This document shows positions 1 through 8,079 of a stretch of 64,000 bases of DNA, piece after piece. The stretch lies in assembly GCA_021848465.1 (NCBI GenBank), contig JAJZUP010000003.1, positions 1-64,000 on the forward strand, given 5' to 3'. The translations under genes and the position numbers were made by a program. Under the pieces are notes generated by a model that was not told where the DNA came from, made no database searches, and saw nothing but the letters and a program-made list of their open reading frames with translations. Origin of the DNA: Pseudomonadota bacterium (GTDB taxonomy: Bacteria > Pseudomonadota > Gammaproteobacteria > Burkholderiales > Gallionellaceae). How positions within the stretch are numbered: position 1 is the stretch's first letter; every line of letters begins with the position of its first letter.

Positions 1-844
1 GCTCGCCCACTGCGGCGCCCTGAATCAATACGTCGGTTTCTTTCAGCAGCTTCTGGATGGTGTCTTGCATGCTCTTCATGGCGACCATCAGGCTGCTGGT
101 GTCGCCGGCCTTGAGTTCAATCTTGCTGCTCAGGTCTCCCGAGGCGATTTTGTTGGCGATCTCTGCCGCTTGTGCGGGTTCGCCGCCTAGTTGGCGCATC
201 AGGGCGCGAAAAACAATATATGAAATACTCATTGCTGCAATTACCGCAAATATGCAAATGAGGATTGAAACGACGCCAAGTAATGTAGCGCGGTGATCAG
301 CGGCTACTGTTGCAGCAACTGCAGATTTCTCTTGCTTGTCCAGCATGGCAAGCAAATTACGGTCGATTTCGATAAAGCGTTTATCGGCAGCCTGCATCAT
401 GCCTGCGCCTGTAGCCATATCCGACTGCGCCATATCAATGGCCTGGCGGATGCTCTTGCGGAATTTGTGGATCGGCTCGTCCAGCTCTTTCAGACTCTTT
501 ATGTCCTCCTCATCATTGCTGCCCATTTCCTGCCACTGCTTCAGGTGCTCAGATGCGCCATCGACTTTTGCACTAATGGCATCGGTCTCCTGCTTGATGC
601 GTGCCTCATCCAGATTGGCAATCCAGGAAAAAAGCCGGTAAGCCGAATTGTTTGCCTCTAGCAGGTCTGTCCTGATTTCCTGCGCCAGCATTACCTTGCG
701 CATATTTTGCCCGGACAAGTCATCCAAGTCGTTGCGCATCTCGTGCATTCCCCAGCCCCCCAAAGCGCCGATTATGATCATCAGGAATACAGCAGCAATC
801 GACGGCAGCAGCATTTTCAACTTGAATGAAATAGCAAATTTCAC
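1..844 (-). CDS. methyl-accepting chemotaxis protein, N-terminal part (cut by window edge)
   Basis: About 281 residues are visible. They begin at a GTG preceded by GGGGGAAG, then a membrane segment at residues 11-30, a helical periplasmic region of about 160 residues typical of the four-helix-bundle chemoreceptor sensor, a second membrane segment near residues 190-210, and a HAMP linker (LGGEPAQAAEIA) that runs into the missing signalling domain. Chemoreceptors of this family bind a ligand outside the inner membrane and control CheA. The gene lies 49 bp downstream of a secreted Cache-domain protein on the same strand, so the two are probably co-transcribed. The 3' half lies outside the window. 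The family is clear; the ligand is unknown. Confidence 0.85.
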   Translation of the reverse strand, partial: MKFAISFKLKMLLPSIAAVFLMIIIGALGGWGMHEMRNDLDDLSGQNMRKVMLAQEIRTDLLEANNSAYRLFSWIANLDEARIKQETDAISAKVDGASEHLKQWQEMGSNDEEDIKSLKELDEPIHKFRKSIRQAIDMAQSDMATGAGMMQAADKRFIEIDRNLLAMLDKQEKSAVAATVAADHRATLLGVVSILICIFAVIAAMSISYIVFRALMRQLGGEPAQAAEIANKIASGDLSSKIELKAGDTSSLMVAMKSMQDTIQKLLKETDVLIQGAAVGE

Positions 845-893
845 AGGACTTCCCCCTTATTAAACTGAATGCCGGCCCAAGGCCGGCAGACTC

Positions 894-1346
894 TCAGCGT
901 TTGTATACCCCGGCGCACACCACAACATCCGATGCCACTTCGCAGTAGGCGGACTTGGGCAGAATCTTCTTGGTTTCTGGATCGGTAAATTTGTAGTCCT
1001 GCCAGAACTTCCCCTTGGATTTCGCCAACTCGACGCGCTCCTTGACGAACTCCTTGCCATCCGCGTCCACGATATCGATCAGGTCCTTGCCAACCTGCTT
1101 TGCATTCTGGCCGTGCGCCAAACATTTACCTTGCATGTCGTACACCATGGGGTATAAATCTCCGTGCACCCACTGTGCGTCCTTGTCGGTTATTGATTTG
1201 AGGGTGGCATCACGATTTGCTGTTAAAGCCTTGGCGGCTTTGCCAACCATAGCTTCTGCCTCCTTGGCAGTGGCATGCTCGCCCGCAGACGCTTGTTGCC
1301 CGAATATCAGGAAGGCCGCAACAGACAGGGTTAATCGTTTCATCAT
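894..1346 (-). CDS. secreted single-Cache-domain protein
   Basis: 150 residues. I chose the start MMKRLTLSVAAF because it gives a Sec signal peptide ending near QASA and has AGGA five bases upstream; an in-frame start 32 codons earlier has neither. The mature part matches the small Cache (sCache_2) type: the sequence GDLYPMVYDMQGKCLAHG followed by a charged strand-turn region and KFWQDYKFTDPET, with cysteines at CLAHG and in the C-terminal CEVASDVVVCAG. Cache domains bind small organic ligands in the periplasm. It has no membrane anchor or signalling domain and probably works with the neighbouring chemoreceptor. The pairing is inferred from gene position only. Confidence 0.75.
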   Translation of the reverse strand: MMKRLTLSVAAFLIFGQQASAGEHATAKEAEAMVGKAAKALTANRDATLKSITDKDAQWVHGDLYPMVYDMQGKCLAHGQNAKQVGKDLIDIVDADGKEFVKERVELAKSKGKFWQDYKFTDPETKKILPKSAYCEVASDVVVCAGVYKR

Positions 1347-1555
1347 TTCATTCCTTTCAAACTTGGGTTTAAAGATTTCTATGTATGCCGCATGCTGTTG
1401 AAAACCATGTTTTCGGCAGGCGTAAATGTTTATCAATTTCATAACCGCCGCTATCAGGAAATCTTGATTTTTTTGTAGTCAAATGCAAGGGGGGTCAGGA
1501 AAACCTGACAGAAGGTGCATGAGTTGTAGGAGTTTGACGACACCGGGGCGTGCAG

Positions 1556-1577
1556 TCGCGGCCAAAGCCGCTCCCAC
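1556..1577. repeat. REP-like palindromic repeat
   Basis: A 22-bp imperfect palindrome, on the minus strand GTGGGAGCGGCTTTGGCCGC plus two bases. It matches, with few changes, the elements at 25095-25117 and 30080-30102. It lies in the 249-bp gap between the Cache-protein gene (starting at 1346) and the end of the GGDEF/EAL gene at 1596, where a REP element would be expected. Nothing else is recognisable in that gap. Confidence 0.6.
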
Positions 1578-1595
1578 GAAAACCGCCCGACGAAA

Positions 1596-4500
1596 TCAGG
1601 GAAGCTTGGGGACTGCGCTGAGGAAGCGAACCAACTCGGCGGGGGGAAGCGGCTTGCTGAACAGGTAGCCCTGCATCTGGTCGCAGCCGCGAATGCGCAG
1701 GAAGTCGAGCTGCTCTGCCGTCTCGACCCCCTCGGCAATCACCTCCAGGTCAAGGCGGTGCCCGAGGCTGATGATCGAGCGCACAATCGCCGCATCGCTT
1801 TCATCGGTCTCGATATCGCGCACGAACGACTGGTCGATCTTCAGCTTGTGTACGCGCAGGTTTTTCAGATAGCTCAGGCTGGAGAATCCGGTACCGAAGT
1901 CGTCGATGGCCATTTTCACGCCGATCTCATGCATGCGCTGCATGAATGCCATCGCGACCTTGGTATCGCCCATCATGATGCCTTCGGTGATTTCCAGCTC
2001 CAGCCATTCCGGGGCGAGGCCGGTTTCCCGCAATATCGATTCGACCATCTCCGCCAGGTTCGGCTGGTTCAACTGGCGTATCGACATATTCACTGCCACC
2101 GGGAACTGCGCCATTCCCTGGCGCTGCCACGCAGCGAAAGTGGCGCATGCGGTACGCAACACCCACTCGCCGATCGCGACGATCTGCCCGGTTTCCTCCG
2201 CCACCGGGATGAATTCGCCGGGTGAAATAAAACCTTTTTCCGGGTGATGCCAGCGGATCAACGCCTCAGCGCCGCACACGTGCCCGCCGGCCAAATCCAC
2301 CTGAGGCTGGTACACCAGCACGAACTGCTCCTGCGCCAGGGCGACATGCAAATCCTTTTCCATCTGGAACACCTGGTTGGCGCGGAAATGCATTTCCGGG
2401 GTGAAGAATTTGTAGTTGTTGCGGCCGCTTTCCTTGGCGCTGTACATCGCCGCATCGGCATTCTTCATCAGCATGTCGATATCGCCCGCATGCTCGGGAA
2501 ACAGCGCGATCCCGATACTGCCGTAGGTCGAAATCGCCTGCCCGTTCAAGTCGAACGGCGCTGACAGCGTCTTCAGCAGTTTGTCCGCCACCACTTCGAC
2601 ATCCGCCCTCCCCACATCCGGCAACAACACAATGAACTCATCCCCGCCGATGCGCGACACCGTATCGCCATCGCGCACGCAGCCCTGCAGCCGCTGCGCG
2701 ACCGATTGCAGCAGCTTGTCGCCCACCGAGTGCCCCATCGAGTCGTTGATGTACTTGAAACGATCCAGGTCGAGGAACATCAAGGCAAACTGGCGGCTGT
2801 CACGCGCCGCAGCCGCGATCAACTGGCCGAGGCGGTCGCGCAGCAGCGAGCGATTCGGCAGCCCGGTAAGTACATCGTAGTACGCCAGGAAGTGGATGTT
2901 GCGGTCATACTCCTTGCGTTCCGAGATGTCGGTGGAAATCGAGATGTAATGAGTGACGATGCCTTGCTCGTCTTTCACCACGTTGATCGACATGTGCTTG
3001 TAAAAAAGCTTGCCCGATTTTGTCTTGTCGGCGATTTCACCTTGCCAGAAACCGCACTCATTGATCGATTTCCACATCTCGCGGTAGAACGCTTCATCGT
3101 GCTGGCCGGAAGAAAAGATGCGCGGGTTACGCCCGCGGATTTCCTGCAGGGTAAAGCCGGTCATCTGGACGAAGGCCTCATTCACAGCAACGATGTTGTT
3201 GTTGATGTCGCTGATCAGGATGGCCTCGCTGGTGCTCTCGAACACCTTGGCCGCGAGGCGCAACTGCTCCTCTTCGCGCTTGCGCTGGCTGACATCGCGG
3301 ATGAAGGCGCTGAATTCCAATTGATCGCTGATCTTGATCCGGGTGATGGCAAGCTCGATAAACAGTTTGTGGCCGTCGCGATGCAACGCCTCGACTTCGA
3401 TGCGCGAATTCAGCACATGCGAATCCCCGCCCTCCAGGATACGCGCCAGGCCGAGCTGATGCGCCGCGCGGTAATGCTCAGGAATGATCGTATCGGCCAG
3501 CGAGCACCCCAATACTTCTTCGTTCGCCCAGCCGAAAACATGCTCCGCTTGCTGATTCCAGCCGGTAATATTGCCATCGCGATTCATCTGGATCACCGCG
3601 TCCAGCGCCGTGTCGATAATGGCCTGCTGCATCAGCTGGCTCTCACGCAGGCTGATTTCCGCCAGCTTGCTGTCGCTGATGTCGGTCACGGTCCCGATCC
3701 CGGTCTGAGCCGTGCCCTGCGCATCGAAATCCAATTCGGCCTGCTCGCGCACCCATTTGATTTCTCCATTCACGACAATGCGGTGCTCGACATCATAGTC
3801 GGCGCCGTGCAGCGCATCGTTCCATGCCGCCATCACGCTCGCCAAATCGTCCGGGTGCACTAAGCCGATGAATGCTTCCAGCGTCATCGGCGTGCCTTTT
3901 TTAACCCCGAATATGCGGTAGGTTTCTTCCGACCACTCCAGCCGGCTTTCCGCAATATCCAGCTCCCAACTGCCGACCTTGGCCACATGCTGGGCGCGAC
4001 GCAAGGTGCGCTCGCTGCGCTCCACGCGCTGCCGGATGCGGTTGCGCTGGTAATTCACCGACGAAAGGGTGACGCCCAGCACCGTCAGGATCATGATGAA
4101 TCCCCAGACATCCACCAGGGTCGAGGTCGAGTATTTCGCAAAGAACCCCACTCCGTTGGCGGCACTGAACAAAGCACCCAGTGAAATCAGCAACAACGCA
4201 GCGCTGACGACGCGCAGGTTGAAACTGAGCGCGGCCCACACCACCATCGGCAACAGCATGAATACGCGGAACTGGCGCCCGAATAGCTCCTGGCTGATGT
4301 CGGTAAAGACCAGCAAACACATCAGCCCGAGCACGCCGAACATCACGATCGCCTGTTTACGGTAGCCGGGCGTCCAGTCAAACGGGCGATGGCGCAGCAA
4401 GGAAATCAGCGCCGGGACAAACAGCACGACACCGAGGGTGTCGCCCATCCACCAGAAAGCCATGGTTGGCCAATACTGCGCCCAGGCAATGGCGCCGGCC

Positions 4501-4919
4501 GCAGCCAAGCTCAATGCGCCGAGCAGCGCGCTCAACACAGTACTCAGGGTGCCGCCGCACCAGGCCAGGCGGAAAATGTCGCGCACCTCGCGCAGCTCGA
4601 TGGAAAAGCGCGTACTGCGCTTCAGCAGGTAGGTGCCGAGCAGCGCCTCCAGCGTACTGCCTAGCGCCATGACGAAAACCGCATACAGCGGCAAGCCGGA
4701 AACCATATTGGCAAAAAACGAACCGACGAGAACCGCCGGCCACAGGCGGTAGCCATATAGAAACAAGGCCACCAGGGAAATGCCCGACGGCGGCCAGAAC
4801 ACGGTAACCGAGTGATCCAGCAGTGACAGCGCAAGGCCGACCTGGGCGGACAGGAAATAGATCAGGGCCAGCACTACGCCCCTGCCCCAATCAGTCTTCA
4901 GGAAACGAATGCTGTCCAT
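1596..4919 (-). CDS. MASE1-PAS-PAS-PAS-GGDEF-EAL c-di-GMP turnover protein
   Basis: 1107 residues. The first 300 or so form a MASE1 membrane sensor of eight or more hydrophobic segments, with the characteristic TVFWPPSGISL. Three PAS domains follow, at roughly 315-415, 430-550 and 555-680. Then comes a GGDEF domain with an intact active site (RIGGDEFIVLLP), a QP-rich linker, and an EAL domain with EALIRWHH, DDFGTGFSSLSYLK and AEGVET. Both the diguanylate cyclase and the phosphodiesterase halves keep their catalytic motifs, so the protein may make or degrade c-di-GMP in response to a membrane or PAS signal. It is probably monocistronic: gaps separate it from the genes on both sides. Confidence 0.93.
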   Translation of the reverse strand: MDSIRFLKTDWGRGVVLALIYFLSAQVGLALSLLDHSVTVFWPPSGISLVALFLYGYRLWPAVLVGSFFANMVSGLPLYAVFVMALGSTLEALLGTYLLKRSTRFSIELREVRDIFRLAWCGGTLSTVLSALLGALSLAAAGAIAWAQYWPTMAFWWMGDTLGVVLFVPALISLLRHRPFDWTPGYRKQAIVMFGVLGLMCLLVFTDISQELFGRQFRVFMLLPMVVWAALSFNLRVVSAALLLISLGALFSAANGVGFFAKYSTSTLVDVWGFIMILTVLGVTLSSVNYQRNRIRQRVERSERTLRRAQHVAKVGSWELDIAESRLEWSEETYRIFGVKKGTPMTLEAFIGLVHPDDLASVMAAWNDALHGADYDVEHRIVVNGEIKWVREQAELDFDAQGTAQTGIGTVTDISDSKLAEISLRESQLMQQAIIDTALDAVIQMNRDGNITGWNQQAEHVFGWANEEVLGCSLADTIIPEHYRAAHQLGLARILEGGDSHVLNSRIEVEALHRDGHKLFIELAITRIKISDQLEFSAFIRDVSQRKREEEQLRLAAKVFESTSEAILISDINNNIVAVNEAFVQMTGFTLQEIRGRNPRIFSSGQHDEAFYREMWKSINECGFWQGEIADKTKSGKLFYKHMSINVVKDEQGIVTHYISISTDISERKEYDRNIHFLAYYDVLTGLPNRSLLRDRLGQLIAAAARDSRQFALMFLDLDRFKYINDSMGHSVGDKLLQSVAQRLQGCVRDGDTVSRIGGDEFIVLLPDVGRADVEVVADKLLKTLSAPFDLNGQAISTYGSIGIALFPEHAGDIDMLMKNADAAMYSAKESGRNNYKFFTPEMHFRANQVFQMEKDLHVALAQEQFVLVYQPQVDLAGGHVCGAEALIRWHHPEKGFISPGEFIPVAEETGQIVAIGEWVLRTACATFAAWQRQGMAQFPVAVNMSIRQLNQPNLAEMVESILRETGLAPEWLELEITEGIMMGDTKVAMAFMQRMHEIGVKMAIDDFGTGFSSLSYLKNLRVHKLKIDQSFVRDIETDESDAAIVRSIISLGHRLDLEVIAEGVETAEQLDFLRIRGCDQMQGYLFSKPLPPAELVRFLSAVPKLP

Positions 4920-4992
4920 GTGCCGCTAAGCCTTGCTCAGCACTTGGCTAGAAGGATGTGCGGAGGCTGTCGCTCCGGCAGGACGCGCATGC

Positions 4993-6381
4993 TCACCCCT
5001 GCAGGGACTTGCTGATATCCTCGATGACCTTCTTGGCATCGCCAAACACCATCATGGTCTTGTCGAGGTAGAACAGGTCGTTATCCAGGCCGGCATAACC
5101 GGTCGCCATGCTGCGCTTGACCACCAGCACGGTGCGCGCCTTGTGCGCTTCCAGGATCGGCATGCCGTAAATCGGGCTGGCCGGATCGGTCTTGGCGGCG
5201 GGGTTGACCACATCGTTCGCGCCGATCACCAGCACCACATCGGTATCGGCAAAGTCGCTGTTGATCTCGTCCATCTCGACTACCTGGTCGTACGGCACCT
5301 CGGCCTCGGCCAGCAACACGTTCATATGCCCCGGCATGCGTCCGGCCACCGGATGGATGCCGTAACGCACGCGCACGCCGCGCTCGGTCAGCAGTTTCGA
5401 CATTTCATTGATCGCATGCTGGGCACGGGCAACCGCCAGGCCATAACCCGGCACGATGATCACCGAGTCGGCATTACCCATCATGAAAGCCGCGTCGTCG
5501 GCGCTGCCGCTGCGGTAGGTGCGCTGCACCGCCTCGCCGCCGGCCACTTCGCTTTCGCCGCCGAAGCCGCCCAGGATCACGTTCAGGAAGGCGCGATTCA
5601 TCGCCTTGCACATGATGTAGGACAGGATCGCGCCGGAGCTGCCCACCAGCGAGCCGGCGATGATCAGCATGTTGTTGTTCAAGGTGAAACCGATGCCCGC
5701 CGCTGCCCAGCCGGAATACGAGTTCAGCATCGACACCACCACCGGCATGTCAGCCCCGCCGATCGGGATGATGATCAGCACGCCCAGCAGCAGCGCAATC
5801 GCCGTCATGGCCAGGAACGGCGTCCAGCTCGGCGACAGGAAAAACGCCACGCACAAGCCCACTGCCACCAGACCCAGCACCAGGTTCAGCCAGTGCTGCC
5901 CGGCAAAGCGCACCGGCCGGCCGGAAATCTTGCCGGACAGCTTGCCGAACGCAATGATGGAACCGGTGAAGGTGATCGCACCGACAAACGTACCGATGAA
6001 CAATTCGATGCGGTTGCTCGCGTGCAGCATCTCGCCGGGCAGCGCGATGCCATAGGCAACCGGGTTGTTGAACGCCGACATCGCGATCAACACCGCCGCC
6101 AGGCCCACCAGCGAGTGCATCGCAGCCACCAGCTCCGGCATCGCTGTCATCTCGATGCGTTTTGCCACCACCGCGCCGACGCTGCCACCAATTGCAATCG
6201 CGATCAGGATGTACATCCAGTTATGGGTCAGGCTCAATGTGGTCAGGACGGCAATCGTCATGCCGATCATGCCGAACAGGTTGCCTCGCCGCGATGACAC
6301 AGGTGAACTCAGCCCCTTCAGAGTGAGGATGAACAGGACAGCGGCAGCGAGATAGGCGAGTGCTACAGAATTAGCGGACAT
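4993..6381 (-). CDS. pntB: NAD(P) transhydrogenase subunit beta
   Basis: 462 residues, the usual length. The N-terminal 270 residues are membrane-spanning (domain II). The C-terminal part is the NADP(H)-binding domain III, with VIIVPGYGLAVARAQ, GRMPGHMNVLLAEA and GANDVVNPAAK. PntB works with PntAA and PntAB to couple proton flow to hydride transfer from NADH to NADP+, supplying NADPH. It has AAAGGA ahead of ATG. It is the last gene of pntAA-pntAB-pntB but is separated from pntAB by a 112-bp spacer holding a purine/pyrimidine-rich inverted repeat. Confidence 0.96.
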   Translation of the reverse strand: MSANSVALAYLAAAVLFILTLKGLSSPVSSRRGNLFGMIGMTIAVLTTLSLTHNWMYILIAIAIGGSVGAVVAKRIEMTAMPELVAAMHSLVGLAAVLIAMSAFNNPVAYGIALPGEMLHASNRIELFIGTFVGAITFTGSIIAFGKLSGKISGRPVRFAGQHWLNLVLGLVAVGLCVAFFLSPSWTPFLAMTAIALLLGVLIIIPIGGADMPVVVSMLNSYSGWAAAGIGFTLNNNMLIIAGSLVGSSGAILSYIMCKAMNRAFLNVILGGFGGESEVAGGEAVQRTYRSGSADDAAFMMGNADSVIIVPGYGLAVARAQHAINEMSKLLTERGVRVRYGIHPVAGRMPGHMNVLLAEAEVPYDQVVEMDEINSDFADTDVVLVIGANDVVNPAAKTDPASPIYGMPILEAHKARTVLVVKRSMATGYAGLDNDLFYLDKTMMVFGDAKKVIEDISKSLQG

Positions 6382-6395
6382 TTCGATTCCTTTAC

Positions 6396-6490
6396 TTGGG
6401 GAAGGGTAATGAGGGGGGAGACAAGCCTGAAATCCTCTCCCTGAATAAGGAGGCCGGCTTTACCCTTCCCCCTTCCTTACCCTTCCCGCC
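6396..6490. repeat. purine/pyrimidine-rich inverted repeat between pntAB and pntB
   Basis: The left arm at about 6398-6420 is purine-rich (GGGGAAGGGTAATGAGGGGG). The right arm at about 6458-6488 is pyrimidine-rich and contains TTACCCTTCCC twice. The arms could pair around a 35-base centre. A similar arrangement lies inside mutL at 30230-30320. It could act as an mRNA processing or stability element within the pnt operon. The match between the two copies was judged by eye. Confidence 0.5.
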
Positions 6491-6493
6491 TTT

Positions 6494-6787
6494 TTACTTA
6501 CTCTTCTTTTTAAACATTTCCAGCATGCGCTGGGTCACCAGGAAACCGCCGAACACGTTGACCGCGGCCAATGTCACGGCCAGCAGGCCCAGCACGGTGC
6601 CGATATCCAGTTGTTCCGGGCCGGCGGCGAGCATCGCGCCCACGATGATGATGCCGGACACCGCATTGGTCACCGCCATCAGCGGGGTATGCAGCGCGGG
6701 CGTCACATTCCACACCACGTGATAGCCGACGAAGATCGCCAGCACGAACACGGTCAGATTCAGGATAAAAGGATCCACTCCACTCAT
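6494..6787 (-). CDS. pntAB: NAD(P) transhydrogenase subunit alpha, membrane part
   Basis: 97 residues with three hydrophobic segments and the typical run [20 protein letters not shown]. This is the short membrane half of the alpha subunit, encoded as a separate gene as in many alpha- and betaproteobacteria, whereas E. coli has a single pntA. It ends in a basic tail (FKKKSK). It starts 12 bp after pntAA ends, which fits co-translation. Confidence 0.95.
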   Translation of the reverse strand: MSGVDPFILNLTVFVLAIFVGYHVVWNVTPALHTPLMAVTNAVSGIIIVGAMLAAGPEQLDIGTVLGLLAVTLAAVNVFGGFLVTQRMLEMFKKKSK

Positions 6788-6799
6788 CTCATTTGCTCC

Positions 6800-7924
6800 T
6801 TATTTGGCCACAACGGCACCGTCGATCGCGATCAGCGAACCGGCGATGATGTCGTCTTCACGATTGATATTGATCGCGCCGCCCTGCTTGGGGTCGCACA
6901 GCAGGTTGATGAAGTTCAGCAGGTTGCGCGCATACAATGCGCTGGCATCGGCCGCCACCAGCGCCGCCAGGTTTTCCTCGCCGCAGATCGTGACTTCGTG
7001 CTTGACCACGGTCTTGCCGCGCTCGGACAACGGGCAGTTGCCGCCCGCTTCGACCGCCATATCCACGATCACCGAGCCCGGCTTCATGGATTTGACCATC
7101 TCCTCGGTGATCAGCACCGGCGCCGGGCGTCCCGGAATCAGCGCGGTGCTGATCACGATATCCGCCTGCGCCACGCGCTTGGCCACCTCGACCTTCTGGC
7201 GCTCCATCCAGCTTTGCGGCATCGGCCGCGCATAGCCGCCGACGCCCTGCGCGCATTCGCGCTCCTCGTCGGTTTCATACGGCACATCGATAAACTTCGC
7301 GCCCAGCGACTCGACCTGTTCCTTCACGGCCGGACGCACATCGCTGGCTTCGATCACCGCGCCCAGGCGCTTGGCCGTCGCAATCGCCTGCAAGCCGGCT
7401 ACGCCGACGCCCAGGATCACCACGCGCGCGGCTTTTACCGTGCCCGCTGCGGTCATCAGCATCGGCATGAAACGCTTGTACAGGTTCGCGCCAATCATTA
7501 CCGCCTTGTAACCGGCAATGTTGGCCTGCGAGGACAGCACGTCCATGGCTTGCGCGCGCGACGTGCGCGGCAATTTTTCCATCGCAAAGGCGGTCACGCC
7601 CTGCTTCGCATAAGCGGCCACCAGGTCGGCCTGGTAGGGTGACAGCAAGCCCACCAACACGGTCTTGGCCGGCATTTTTGCCAGCTCGTCCGCAGTCGGA
7701 GCCTTTACTTTCAGGACAATCTCGGACTGTGCATACAGCTCATCGGCTGCCAGCATGGTTGCCCCGGCTGCCTGGAATTCGGCATCGGGAATGCTGGCGC
7801 CCGCGCCAGCACCATTCTGGACCAGTACCTGATGCCCGGTCGCCAGCAGCTTCTTCACCGTTTCCGGTGTGGCGGCTACACGGGTCTCGCCTGCGCGTGT
7901 TTCCGCAGGAATGCCTATACGCAT
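6800..7924 (-). CDS. pntAA: NAD(P) transhydrogenase subunit alpha, NAD-binding part
   Basis: 374 residues, related to alanine dehydrogenase. It has the N-terminal MRIGIPAETRAGETRVAATP, the RAQAMDVLSSQANIAGYKAV stretch, the dinucleotide-binding VVILGVGVAGLQAIATAKRLGA and the RPAVKEQVESLGAKF motif near residues 165-220. It forms the soluble domain I that takes hydride from NADH. First gene of the pnt operon; the preceding 155 bp hold only the terminator of the upstream gene and presumably the operon promoter, which I could not place. Confidence 0.96.
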   Translation of the reverse strand: MRIGIPAETRAGETRVAATPETVKKLLATGHQVLVQNGAGAGASIPDAEFQAAGATMLAADELYAQSEIVLKVKAPTADELAKMPAKTVLVGLLSPYQADLVAAYAKQGVTAFAMEKLPRTSRAQAMDVLSSQANIAGYKAVMIGANLYKRFMPMLMTAAGTVKAARVVILGVGVAGLQAIATAKRLGAVIEASDVRPAVKEQVESLGAKFIDVPYETDEERECAQGVGGYARPMPQSWMERQKVEVAKRVAQADIVISTALIPGRPAPVLITEEMVKSMKPGSVIVDMAVEAGGNCPLSERGKTVVKHEVTICGEENLAALVAADASALYARNLLNFINLLCDPKQGGAININREDDIIAGSLIAIDGAVVAK

Positions 7925-7952
7925 GGGGCTTCTCCTCTAGATTACAACCTTG

Positions 7953-7976
7953 AAAAACGCCCGGGGTGGCCGGGCG
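7953..7976 (-). terminator. rho-independent terminator after the 8080-10008 gene
   Basis: Read on the minus strand: CGCCCGG, a short loop, CCGGGCG, then TTTTT. It is a GC-rich stem with a U-tract, about 100 bases past the stop codon of the GGDEF/EAL gene and just before pntAA. It separates the two transcripts. Confidence 0.8.
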
Positions 7977-8079
7977 CTCTCTGTGTCAATTTCCCGTAAT
8001 TATATACGAGCTTTCAAAGATGGGTGCCCCTACTGGAAGTGCGGCTTCACACCTCCAGATTCCGAGGAACTCCGCTGGG

